Assembly: GCF_021655115.1 (NCBI RefSeq)
Contig: NZ_PPXY01000011.1
Location: 1 to 41,284 of the forward strand
Length of the DNA: 41,284 nt
Direction of reading: 5' to 3'
DNA from: Clostridium sp. Cult3
GTDB taxonomy: Bacteria; Bacillota; Clostridia; Tissierellales; Tepidimicrobiaceae
The translations under genes were made by a program, and so were the position numbers. Below, one piece after another: positions 9,249 to 20,655 of this stretch. Position 1 is the first letter of the stretch. Every line of letters begins with the position of its first letter. The notes under the pieces were generated by a model. That model saw only the letters and a list, made by a program, of their open reading frames with translations. It was not told the DNA's origin and made no database searches.

Positions 9249-9907
9249 TGGATAGAAACCAAATGAAACAATTCATAGCTAAAAGAGTTGCCCGTGAATT
9301 AGAAGATGGTGATGTTGTAAATTTAGGTATAGGCCTACCTACGGCTGTAGCTAATTATGTACCCGAAGGGGTAAATATTTTATTCCAATCAGAAAACGGT
9401 TTCATAGGCTTAGGACCAGCTCCTGAAGAAGGAAAAGAGGACAAGGATATAGTAAATGCTGGAGGTCAATATGTAACTATACTACCTGGAGGAGCATTTT
9501 TTGACTCAGCTACATCCTTTGGGATAATCCGTGGTGGTCATGTTGATGTAACAGTTCTTGGAGCGCTACAGGTAGATCAGGAGGGAAATCTAGCCAACTG
9601 GATGATACCAGGCAAGATGGTTCCAGGTATGGGTGGCGCTATGGACTTAGTAGTAGGAGCTAAAAAGGTAATCATCGCCATGGAACATACGGTAAAAGGA
9701 AATCACAAAATACTTAAAAAATGTAATCTACCTCTAACTGCAGCAAAACAAGTAAATATGATAATTACCGAAATGGGAGTTATGGAAATCACTGAAGAAG
9801 GTTTGGTACTTAAAGAGATAAATCCAGAGTATACAATAGAAGAAGTACAAAAAGCCACAGAAGCGGAATTGATAATATCAGAGGAATTAACAAAGATGGA
9901 AGTTTAA
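9248..9907 (+). CDS. atoA: Acetoacetate/butyrate-type CoA-transferase, subunit B
   Basis: The beta subunit, 219 aa, carrying the catalytic glutamate that forms the glutamyl-CoA thioester: Glu49 in the [10 protein letters not shown] motif. Other visible family segments are [42 protein letters not shown] and GMGGAMDLV. It overlaps subunit A by 1 nt and ends the operon; a palindromic terminator follows 7 nt after the stop. Confidence 0.92.
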   Translation: MDRNQMKQFIAKRVARELEDGDVVNLGIGLPTAVANYVPEGVNILFQSENGFIGLGPAPEEGKEDKDIVNAGGQYVTILPGGAFFDSATSFGIIRGGHVDVTVLGALQVDQEGNLANWMIPGKMVPGMGGAMDLVVGAKKVIIAMEHTVKGNHKILKKCNLPLTAAKQVNMIITEMGVMEITEEGLVLKEINPEYTIEEVQKATEAELIISEELTKMEV

Positions 9908-9914
9908 ATAGATT

Positions 9915-9942
9915 GGAGTCCTTGTTAACAAGGACTCCTTTA
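9915..9942 (+). terminator. Palindromic terminator after the CoA-transferase operon
   Basis: A perfect 24-nt palindrome (9915-9938, GGAGTCCTTG / CAAGGACTCC around TTAA) followed by a short TTTA. The short T-run makes it weaker than a classical terminator. Confidence 0.65.
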
Positions 9943-9998
9943 GGTTAAATAGACATGGATTAATGCAATAATAATCCATAAATTTCTTAATAAAACAT

Positions 9999-10027
9999 TT
10001 GCAATATTTTGAGATATTATGTATATT
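9999..10027 (+). promoter_or_regulatory. Promoter candidate for the atp operon
   Basis: TTGCAA (9999-10004), 17-nt spacer, TATATT (10022-10027). A second possible -10 (TATAAT at 10065-10070) has a poorer -35. Confidence 0.45.
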
Positions 10028-10103
10028 TATATTATGTATATTATGGACTTATGCATTAACGTACTATAATATTAAATGGTTAATCGGCCTAGGAGTGTTT
10101 GGT

Positions 10104-10316
10104 TTGAAAAAAAAGAATAACAAGAATATGTATAAGAATTTAGCTCTTATAACTCAAATAGGTTTATCCATTATAACTCCTATATTATTAGGGGTATATT
10201 TAGGTGGATTATTGGATAAAAAACTAAAGACAGAAATGATTTTTACATTAACATTCATAGTAATAGGAGCTGGGGCTGGTTTTTTAAATTTGTTTAAATT
10301 TATCGATAAAAAGTAA
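10104..10316 (+). CDS. atpZ: AtpZ/AtpI-family small membrane protein of the ATP synthase operon
   Basis: A 70-residue protein with a basic N-terminus and two transmembrane segments, with GVYLGGLLDKKLKT between them, as in the AtpZ/AtpI accessory family encoded ahead of atpI/atpB in many Firmicutes. Members have been linked to ATP synthase assembly and Mg2+/Ca2+ uptake. The reading frame is open back to 9999, but that extension has no ribosome site and overlaps the promoter candidate; the TTG at 10104 has AGGAGTG 6 nt upstream and gives the normal family length. The next gene starts about 20 nt downstream. Confidence 0.7.
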   Translation: MKKKNNKNMYKNLALITQIGLSIITPILLGVYLGGLLDKKLKTEMIFTLTFIVIGAGAGFLNLFKFIDKK

Positions 10317-10335
10317 TGCTATGGGAAGTGACAGC

Positions 10336-10719
10336 ATGTTTGGTGATGAAAATATAGTAACTATAATAATTAAAAGAACTGCCGTATTAGGCCTTATAAT
10401 TATCGGCATAATGCTTATAGGAATTAAAGAGCCAAAACCTTATATACTAGGATATATATTTGGAACTTCTATTAGCATACTAACATTTAAACTAATGGAA
10501 AAATCCGCTGAAAAGGCGGTAACTATGAAACCTTCAAGGGCCTATGGTTATTCAGTACGTCAGTATTTTATAAGATATTTCATATATGCTATAGTATTAA
10601 TCATAGGAGCTTTAGCCGATTATCTAAGCTTTCTTACGGTAGCTATAGGGCTTCTTATGGTAAAGATGGTAATCACATCCTTTGCAATTATTGATTATTT
10701 TAAAGATAAATTTCAATAA
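10336..10719 (+). CDS. atpI: ATP synthase subunit I
   Basis: About 127 aa with four hydrophobic segments, as expected for AtpI, a chaperone-like protein helping c-ring assembly. Identification rests mainly on position (directly before atpB) and hydropathy, because AtpI sequences are poorly conserved. The start is uncertain: an ATG at 10321 has no clear ribosome site, while the ATG at 10336 follows GGAAGTG at 5 nt and is chosen here. Confidence 0.75.
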   Translation: MFGDENIVTIIIKRTAVLGLIIIGIMLIGIKEPKPYILGYIFGTSISILTFKLMEKSAEKAVTMKPSRAYGYSVRQYFIRYFIYAIVLIIGALADYLSFLTVAIGLLMVKMVITSFAIIDYFKDKFQ

Positions 10720-10788
10720 TCCTTAATCACCTTTGAGAAATTTGTTATACTATTAATTAGAGATTTTGGAAAGGAGGTTGATGAGAAT

Positions 10789-11460
10789 TTGACAATAGAA
10801 TTTACAGTAAATATGTTTGGTAAATCTTTTATAATACCGGAAACTATTGTAAATGTTTGGATCATAGTTATCGCACTATTAATATTTGCTGCAGTTGTAA
10901 ATCGAAAAGTGAAACAGGCAAGCGTTGACGAAAAACCTTCAAATTTCTTAAATGTGATTGAGATGTATGTAGAGATGATAAACAATCTAATTGGTGATAC
11001 TATGGGAGAGAAACACATAAGGTTTGGACCTTATATATTTACTCTCATGACATTTTTGTTGTTTGCCAATCTAATTGGTTTAATAGGTCTTACACCGCCT
11101 ACATCAGATTATAGTGTAACCCTTACATTGGCATTGATCACCTTTACATTGACACAGTACTATGGTTTGAAAAACAATGGTTTCATAGGATACTTAAAGG
11201 GGTTCACCGAACCTATAGCTCTTTTAACTCCCCTTAATGTTATAGGAGAGTTGGCTAACCCAGTGTCCCTGTCCTTCCGTCTATTTGGAAACATATTGGC
11301 AGGGGGATTGATTATGACATTGTTTTATAGTGCTGTAGGATTTTTGGCGCCGTTAATTGCGCCACCATTTCATGCTTATTTTGATTTGTTTTCAGGAGTA
11401 TTACAAAGCTTTATATTTACCATGCTAACCATGGTATTTATAGGTGGCAATTTAGACTAA
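10789..11460 (+). CDS. atpB: F1Fo ATP synthase subunit a
   Basis: The Fo stator subunit that forms the ion half-channels in the membrane. It has 223 aa with several transmembrane helices. The essential arginine is Arg164 in GELANPVSLSFRLFGN, the signature of the family. The start is TTG, preceded by AAAGGAGGT with 10-nt spacing; the ATG inside that spacing runs straight into a stop. It lies 69 nt after atpI and 29 nt before atpE in the standard order. Confidence 0.96.
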   Translation: MTIEFTVNMFGKSFIIPETIVNVWIIVIALLIFAAVVNRKVKQASVDEKPSNFLNVIEMYVEMINNLIGDTMGEKHIRFGPYIFTLMTFLLFANLIGLIGLTPPTSDYSVTLTLALITFTLTQYYGLKNNGFIGYLKGFTEPIALLTPLNVIGELANPVSLSFRLFGNILAGGLIMTLFYSAVGFLAPLIAPPFHAYFDLFSGVLQSFIFTMLTMVFIGGNLD

Positions 11461-11468
11461 CTTTTTAA

Positions 11469-11774
<306 letters not shown>

Positions 11775-11782
11775 TCACATCC

Positions 11783-11801
11783 AGGGGCCCTCAGGGCTCC
11801 T
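11783..11801 (+). other. Intercistronic hairpin between atpE and atpF
   Basis: AGGGGCCC / GGGCTCCT forms a GC-rich stem of about 8 bp (one G-U pair) with a 3-nt loop and no T-tract. It could stabilise the atpE message or mark a processing site so that c is made in excess over b. Confidence 0.55.
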
Positions 11802-11837
11802 AAATTAAGAAGGGCCTTATGAAAAGGAGGTTTCATA

Positions 11838-12350
11838 ATGGATATAAATGTAAACGTCATACCAGATTTCATGTCCATGATCTTGACACTATTAGCATTT
11901 TTAGTATTGCTATTTGGACTTAGAAAACTACTATACAAACCAGTTTCAAAAGCCTTAAGAGATAGACAAGATAATATTCAAAAAAATATTGACGAAGCTA
12001 AAACCTCTAAAGAAGAAGCTTTGGCCTTGAAGGAACAATACGAAAATAGAATTCAAGAAGCCAAGAAGGAATCTCAAGGCATAGTAGAACAAGGCAGAAA
12101 GCGTGGAGAAGAAGTAAGGGAAGATATAATCCTTGAAGCTAAAGAAGAAGCAAACAATATAATAGAAAAGGCAAGAAGGGAAATACAAGTAGAAAAGGAA
12201 AAGGCTATGCTAGATGTACAGATGCAGGCAGGAGAAATGGCGGTTTTAATTGCATCAAAAATAGTAGAACAAAATATAGACATGGCAAAGCAACAGGATT
12301 TAATCAACCAATTTGTCGATGAGGTAGGTACAAGAGAATGGCAAAATTAG
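11838..12350 (+). CDS. atpF: F1Fo ATP synthase subunit b
   Basis: The peripheral-stalk subunit: one N-terminal transmembrane helix (about residues 8-28) followed by a long charged alpha-helical, coiled-coil region rich in Glu, Lys, Ala and Gln. It has 170 aa, as usual. The ATG follows AAAAGGAGG. The end overlaps atpH by 13 nt, in line with the joint assembly of b and delta in the stalk. Confidence 0.95.
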   Translation: MDINVNVIPDFMSMILTLLAFLVLLFGLRKLLYKPVSKALRDRQDNIQKNIDEAKTSKEEALALKEQYENRIQEAKKESQGIVEQGRKRGEEVREDIILEAKEEANNIIEKARREIQVEKEKAMLDVQMQAGEMAVLIASKIVEQNIDMAKQQDLINQFVDEVGTREWQN

Positions 12351-12880
12351 TTAGCAAAAGATACGCCTATGCCTTATTTGAAGCTGGTTTAGAGTTAAAC
12401 AAATTAGATGTATTTAAAGAGGATTTGCAGGTTATAGCCCATGTATTAAATGTGGAGCCGCAAATTCAGAAGATACTATCCCATCCAAAGATTTCAAAGG
12501 ATGAAAAAAAGGATCTACTATCAAGTATTTTTGGGGAAAAAGTATCCCAAGAGATGCTAAACTTCTTATATATCATAGTAGATAAAAGACGAGAAGGAAA
12601 TTTGATGGAAATATCTGATCAATTTAATGAGTTGTTTAATGAACATAAGAATATTGTAGAAGTTACTGCTATAACGGCAGTACCCATGGATAGAAAAGCA
12701 CAAGATAGATTAGCAGTAGTCCTTGGCAACAAAATAAATAAAACAATAAGATTAAGAAATATCGTAGATAAGGACATAATAGGAGGAGTACTACTAAAGG
12801 TAGAAAACAAGATCATAGATGGAACCGTAAAAGGACAGCTAGAATCGATGGAAAAAGCCATAAAGAACGTATCATTATAG
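12338..12880 (+). CDS. atpH: F1Fo ATP synthase subunit delta
   Basis: The stalk subunit on top of F1 (OSCP-like), 180 aa. The N-terminal helical domain starts RYAYALFEAG, and the C-terminal signature runs IIGGVLLKVENKIIDGTVKGQLE. It overlaps atpF by 13 nt and ends 18 nt before atpA. Confidence 0.95.
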   Translation: MAKLVSKRYAYALFEAGLELNKLDVFKEDLQVIAHVLNVEPQIQKILSHPKISKDEKKDLLSSIFGEKVSQEMLNFLYIIVDKRREGNLMEISDQFNELFNEHKNIVEVTAITAVPMDRKAQDRLAVVLGNKINKTIRLRNIVDKDIIGGVLLKVENKIIDGTVKGQLESMEKAIKNVSL

Positions 12881-14401
<1,521 letters not shown>

Positions 14402-14428
14402 TATTCCCTTAAATTGGGGGTGGATTAA

Positions 14429-16703
<2,275 letters not shown>

Positions 16704-16706
16704 TTC

Positions 16707-17132
16707 ATGGGTTTTATGCTTAAAATAGTTACTCCAGAAAGAGAATTCTTCTCCGGTGAAGTAGATAGAATAATAGTACGTGGAATAGAAGGAGATCTAG
16801 CTATACTAAAGAATAGAGCACCAATTGTTACACCTTTGGCCATTGGGAAGATTAGGATATTACAAGGTGAAGAGGAAAGAATAGCAGCAGCTGTAAATGG
16901 ATATATAAGTGTAGATAAGGATTCTACCACCGTCATTACCGATTCTGCTGAATGGCCTGGAGAAATAGACGTTAAAAGAGCAGAAGAAGCAAAATTAAGA
17001 GCTGAAAAACGTCTAAAGGAAAAGCCAGAAGGCCTTGATATAGATAGGGCTGAGCTAGCCTTAAGGCGTGCATTAAATAGGCTAGAAGTGGCAAATCTAA
17101 AAAAATTTGACGATGAAAAATTTAACCAATAA
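16707..17132 (+). CDS. atpC: F1Fo ATP synthase subunit epsilon
   Basis: The central-stalk subunit that regulates ATP hydrolysis, 141 aa: an N-terminal beta-sandwich (residues 1-85, starting MLKIVTPEREFFSGEVD) and a C-terminal helical hairpin with AELALRRALNRLEVA. The ATG follows GGAGGGAT, 3 nt after atpD. It is the last gene of the operon, followed by a strong terminator. Confidence 0.96.
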   Translation: MGFMLKIVTPEREFFSGEVDRIIVRGIEGDLAILKNRAPIVTPLAIGKIRILQGEEERIAAAVNGYISVDKDSTTVITDSAEWPGEIDVKRAEEAKLRAEKRLKEKPEGLDIDRAELALRRALNRLEVANLKKFDDEKFNQ

Positions 17133-17143
17133 GGTATAAAAAG

Positions 17144-17190
17144 TACCCTTTCTTGGCAATACTTTTATCATAAGGAAAGGGTATTTTTTT
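17144..17190 (+). terminator. Intrinsic terminator of the atp operon
   Basis: A 9-bp stem TACCCTTTC / GAAAGGGTA (17144-17152 with 17175-17183) with a further TT/AA extension, followed by seven T. Confidence 0.88.
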
Positions 17191-17291
17191 ATGATAAAAA
17201 TGTTTTGTCCCCCTTTACATTTTTATTATGATACCCTTCCTTTGTACAATTCACAACTAAAAGTTGGCCTTAAGGCCTAGGAGGGAAGGGT

Positions 17292-18065
17292 ATGAAAAGT
17301 TTAAAACATCTATTATTATTAGGTATTATTATTTCTTTATCTATTCCAGTATGTAGCAGATCTCAGGAAAATGTAGAAGAAAGGGATTTATTGATGGGAA
17401 TCCTTGACGAATTGGGAGCAGATTTTGTAGAAGGGGATGTAGATATAGGTGGTGTTATTCTAGATAACTTTGTAGGAAAAGAGTATTTGGAGGATATCGG
17501 AGATGAAATCAGTAGGGAGTTAGAAATTAACAAGATAAAAGGAGATGTAGATGTAAAGGGATATTATTGGGAGGAATTAGTGGAAGATGAAGGCTTTATC
17601 CAATTAATAGTCCAAGGCTACGATGACCATCAAAATCAGATAACCTTTACATTGTCCTCATATGAAGATAGAGACTATAGTGAAACCTCTCTGTTCATAA
17701 ATTTAATAAAAAGGGAGCAATTTGTTGAAATTAATGATATAATAGATAGGGTAGAAAAAATTTTTCAAAAATATAACAAGCCTGCCAATATTACTACTTG
17801 TATTGTTGGAACCTTTGATGATGATATTAAATTGGAACAAAGGGAAAAAGATATCCTTAGGGCTACCAAAGCTTGTAAAGGAAAAGTAGTAGAAAAGTAT
17901 AGGGATGAGGAAGTATTGAGTTTCTCCATATTTACCCCCTATATAGAAGAACATATATATACAGGTAGGAAAAAGATGAATTTAAATATTGTAGTAAGGA
18001 ATAATGAATATGAAAACAAAAATTATATTTGGATAGGAACACCTATTATTACTATTGGTTATTAG
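17292..18065 (+). CDS. ywmB: YwmB family secreted protein (TATA-box-binding-protein-like fold)
   Basis: 257 aa with an N-terminal hydrophobic signal segment (about residues 5-22). The rest is soluble, acidic and without catalytic motifs. Identification is by context and length: in B. subtilis ywmB lies between atpC and murAA, exactly as here. The family is named for a TBP-like fold and has no established biochemical role. The ATG follows GGAGGGAAGG. It is 18 nt upstream of murA and probably in one transcript with it. Confidence 0.75.
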   Translation: MKSLKHLLLLGIIISLSIPVCSRSQENVEERDLLMGILDELGADFVEGDVDIGGVILDNFVGKEYLEDIGDEISRELEINKIKGDVDVKGYYWEELVEDEGFIQLIVQGYDDHQNQITFTLSSYEDRDYSETSLFINLIKREQFVEINDIIDRVEKIFQKYNKPANITTCIVGTFDDDIKLEQREKDILRATKACKGKVVEKYRDEEVLSFSIFTPYIEEHIYTGRKKMNLNIVVRNNEYENKNYIWIGTPIITIGY

Positions 18066-18083
18066 AAGTAGGAGGGGATTCAT

Positions 18084-19334
18084 TTGGATAAAATAATGGT
18101 GGAAAAAAGTCCTCCATTAAAAGGAAATGTAAGGGTTAGTGGTGCTAAGAATTCTGCATTGCCAATTTTGGCAGCATCTTTACTGGGTACAGAGGATATA
18201 ATTTTAGAAGATGTACCTAAATTGAAGGACGTAGAGGTAATCTGTGAGGTATTGACATGTTTAGGAGCAAAGGTAGAGTTTTTAGATGAAGGAGTTATTA
18301 AGATCAATTCTAAAAATATAGATAATTATGAAACTCCCTATGAACTGATGAGTAAGATGAGAGCTTCTTTTTTGGTAATGGGGCCATTATTGACCCGGAT
18401 AGGCAAGACTAAGACATCTTTACCAGGAGGATGCGCCATTGGAACTAGACCTATAGATTTACACCTAAAAGGATTTAGAGCTCTAGGAGCTGAGATAGAT
18501 GTGGATCATGGAAATATTGGTGCTTATGCCGATAAATTGGTTGGTGATAGGATATATTTAGACTTTCCTAGTGTAGGAGCTACGGAGAACATAATGATGG
18601 CAGCAGTTATGGCTGAAGGGGAAACCATAATAGATAATGCGGCTATGGAGCCGGAAATAGTGGATTTGTCTAACTTTTTAAATAAATTAGGTGCTGATAT
18701 CAAAGGTGCTGGTACCAGTAGCATTAGGATCAAAGGAGTAAAGGAATTAGGTGGAGCTACTCATTCAATTATCCCCGACAGAATTGAGGCGGGAACCTTC
18801 ATGGTGGCTAGTGCTATAACTAAAGGGGATGTAATAGTAGAAAACGTAATCTCTAGTCATATTAAGCCGGTCATTGCAAAGCTTAGAGAGGTAGGCTGTG
18901 AAGTCTATGAAAATGGAGATAAGATTAGGGTAATAGGAACACAAAATTTAAAGGCCACAGATATTAAGACATTGCCTTATCCAGGTTTTCCAACGGATAT
19001 GCAGGCTCAATTTATGGCATTGATGAGTATCTGTGAAGGGACAAGTGTTGTAATAGAGACGGTGTTTGAGAATCGTTTTATGCATGTGGATGAACTGAAG
19101 AGGATGGGAGCGGATATTAAAATAGATGGTAGATCTGCCATTATACAAGGGGTAGACGATCTTATGTCAGCACCAGTAAAAGCTACAGATTTAAGAGCAG
19201 GAGCTGCTTTGGTGTTGGCAGGTTTAGTTGCCGATGGAATAACTGAAATTGGCGATATCTACCATATAGACAGAGGATATGACAATATAGAGGAGAAGTT
19301 TAGCAAATTAGGTGCAAAGATATATAGAGTTTAG
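18084..19334 (+). CDS. murA: UDP-N-acetylglucosamine 1-carboxyvinyltransferase
   Basis: The first committed step of peptidoglycan synthesis: transfers enolpyruvate from PEP to UDP-GlcNAc. It has 416 aa. The catalytic loop cysteine that fosfomycin modifies is present as Cys117 in LPGGCAIGTRP, so the enzyme is the fosfomycin-sensitive type by this residue. The N-terminal GAKNSALPILAASLL and C-terminal DLRAGAALVLAGL segments are typical. The start is TTG with AGGAGGGGAT upstream. The context ywmB-murA-spoIID is conserved in Firmicutes. Confidence 0.97.
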   Translation: MDKIMVEKSPPLKGNVRVSGAKNSALPILAASLLGTEDIILEDVPKLKDVEVICEVLTCLGAKVEFLDEGVIKINSKNIDNYETPYELMSKMRASFLVMGPLLTRIGKTKTSLPGGCAIGTRPIDLHLKGFRALGAEIDVDHGNIGAYADKLVGDRIYLDFPSVGATENIMMAAVMAEGETIIDNAAMEPEIVDLSNFLNKLGADIKGAGTSSIRIKGVKELGGATHSIIPDRIEAGTFMVASAITKGDVIVENVISSHIKPVIAKLREVGCEVYENGDKIRVIGTQNLKATDIKTLPYPGFPTDMQAQFMALMSICEGTSVVIETVFENRFMHVDELKRMGADIKIDGRSAIIQGVDDLMSAPVKATDLRAGAALVLAGLVADGITEIGDIYHIDRGYDNIEEKFSKLGAKIYRV

Positions 19335-19349
19335 ACAATGCACAATTGT

Positions 19350-19373
19350 AGAGCGTCTAGTACGCTCTTTTTT
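19350..19373 (+). terminator. Intrinsic terminator after murA
   Basis: A stem AGAGCGT / ACGCTCT with a short loop, followed by a run of T. Confidence 0.88.
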
Positions 19374-19378
19374 TATTG

Positions 19379-19407
19379 TTATAATTTCACTTTCCTTTGC
19401 ATATTAT
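19379..19407 (+). promoter_or_regulatory. Sigma-E-like promoter candidate for spoIID
   Basis: TTATAAT (19379-19385), 14-nt spacer, CATATTAT (19400-19407). This resembles the mother-cell sigma-E pattern (ATA-containing -35, CATA-starting -10); spoIID is a sigma-E gene in B. subtilis. Confidence 0.45.
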
Positions 19408-19438
19408 ATTCTATACTGAAGTTAAAGAGGGGGAAGAG

Positions 19439-20524
19439 ATGAAAAAACTTGGCATATATACTGTGATAGTTCTAATAATAACAATAATTCTTCCAACTAT
19501 CATAGTTAAAACCTTTAAATTTGTCCCTATAGGAGATAGATTAAATATAAATCCTACCAAATCTGAGAGACCTCATAAGGAGGGAAAAAATAAAGAGGGA
19601 GAGCTAGAAATAGATGAAATTATTTTTGATGGATATATAAAGATCTACGATACTAGAAATGATAAGGTTCAAACTATGGCACTAGAGGAATATGTAAAAG
19701 GAGTAGTGGCAGCTGAGATGCCAGCAGAGTTCCATATAGAAGCTTTAAAGGCTCAAGCTATTGCTAGCAGGACCTATGCATTAAGTCGAAGCCTAAGTTT
19801 TCCTGAAGGCCATCCAGACCACATAGAAGCTCCTATTTGTACAGGCATCCATTGTCAAGCCTATTTAACTCTAGAGGAGCTAAATTCTATGCACGCTAAG
19901 GATTGGGAAGAGAAGTACTGGCCTAAAATAGAAGAAGCTGTTAGGGCTACGGAAGGTCAGATATTATACCATGATGGGGAGATAATTGAACCTTTATACC
20001 ATTCTACCAGTGGAGGTATGACAGAAGACGCTCTAGATGTATTTCAAGTAGACAGACCTTATTTAAAGTCGGTTGTAAGCCCTTATGAGGAAGAGGCACC
20101 CAAATATAAATCACTAGTAACCTTAACAGGAGATGAATTCGTGAAGAAACTTCTTATGAAATATCCTGGGTCTAATATTACCAAGGATAATTTAGGGGAA
20201 AAGATAAAATTGGTGGAGAAAACCCAATCGGGCAGGATAAAGAAATTGGCTATAGATGGCACAGTAGTAAATGGAAGAGAAATAAGGGATTTATTTGAGC
20301 TAAATTCAACTAATTTTACAATAACCTATAATCCAAAGACCAATATAGTGGATATAGAGACTATTGGTTATGGCCATGGGGTAGGCATGAGTCAATGGGG
20401 AGCCAACGGCATGGCGAAAAAAGGCAGTGATTATGAAGAAATATTAAAACATTTCTACACAGGGGTGGAGATTAGACAATTCACTGGGGATGATGCACAA
20501 AGCACAATTGAAAAGAAAGATTAG
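19439..20524 (+). CDS. spoIID: Stage II sporulation protein D, membrane-bound lytic transglycosylase
   Basis: Cuts denuded glycan strands during engulfment of the forespore, together with SpoIIM and SpoIIP. It has 361 aa: an N-terminal membrane anchor (about residues 5-25) and an outer SpoIID domain with EYVKGVVAAEMP, where Glu93 is the expected catalytic acid, AQAIASRTYAL, HSTSGG, and the C-terminal GYGHGVGMSQWGANGMA. The ATG at 19439 follows AGAGGGGGA; an upstream in-frame start at 19397 lacks a ribosome site. The gene is directly followed by a REP-like palindrome and a terminator. Confidence 0.95.
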   Translation: MKKLGIYTVIVLIITIILPTIIVKTFKFVPIGDRLNINPTKSERPHKEGKNKEGELEIDEIIFDGYIKIYDTRNDKVQTMALEEYVKGVVAAEMPAEFHIEALKAQAIASRTYALSRSLSFPEGHPDHIEAPICTGIHCQAYLTLEELNSMHAKDWEEKYWPKIEEAVRATEGQILYHDGEIIEPLYHSTSGGMTEDALDVFQVDRPYLKSVVSPYEEEAPKYKSLVTLTGDEFVKKLLMKYPGSNITKDNLGEKIKLVEKTQSGRIKKLAIDGTVVNGREIRDLFELNSTNFTITYNPKTNIVDIETIGYGHGVGMSQWGANGMAKKGSDYEEILKHFYTGVEIRQFTGDDAQSTIEKKD

Positions 20525-20555
20525 TGGGACATTGAGAACCGTCCCCACCGTCCCA
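20525..20555 (-). repeat. REP-like interspersed palindrome, copy 2
   Basis: Read on the minus strand it has TGGGAC, then TGGGGACGGTTC, then TGTCCCA, the same blocks in the same order as 8431-8458. Like that copy it abuts a stop codon, here that of spoIID. Confidence 0.65.
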
Positions 20556-20583
20556 ATCCTGGTTATATAACCAGGATTTTTTT
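20555..20583 (+). terminator. Intrinsic terminator after spoIID
   Basis: A perfect palindrome of AATCCTGGTT and AACCAGGATT around ATAT, followed by seven T. Confidence 0.88.
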
Positions 20584-20608
20584 ATTGAAAAAAATTTTAT
20601 TTCTACAT

Positions 20609-20637
20609 GTATTAAATAGTTATTTGTGGAAATAATA
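20609..20637 (+). promoter_or_regulatory. Sigma-F/G-like promoter candidate for spoIIQ
   Basis: GTATT (20609-20613), 14-nt spacer, GGAAATAATA (20628-20637). The -10 fits the forespore pattern GG-n-AA-nnn-TR; the -35 is one base off. spoIIQ is a sigma-F gene in B. subtilis. The coding start is about 18 nt downstream. Confidence 0.5.
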
Positions 20638-20655
20638 CCTAATGGAGGTGGGGGA

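Noticed and set aside
9999-10103. N-terminal extension of the AtpZ-like gene starting at a TTG
   Set aside because: No ribosome site, overlaps the promoter candidate, and makes the protein longer than the family; the TTG at 10104 has AGGAGTG.
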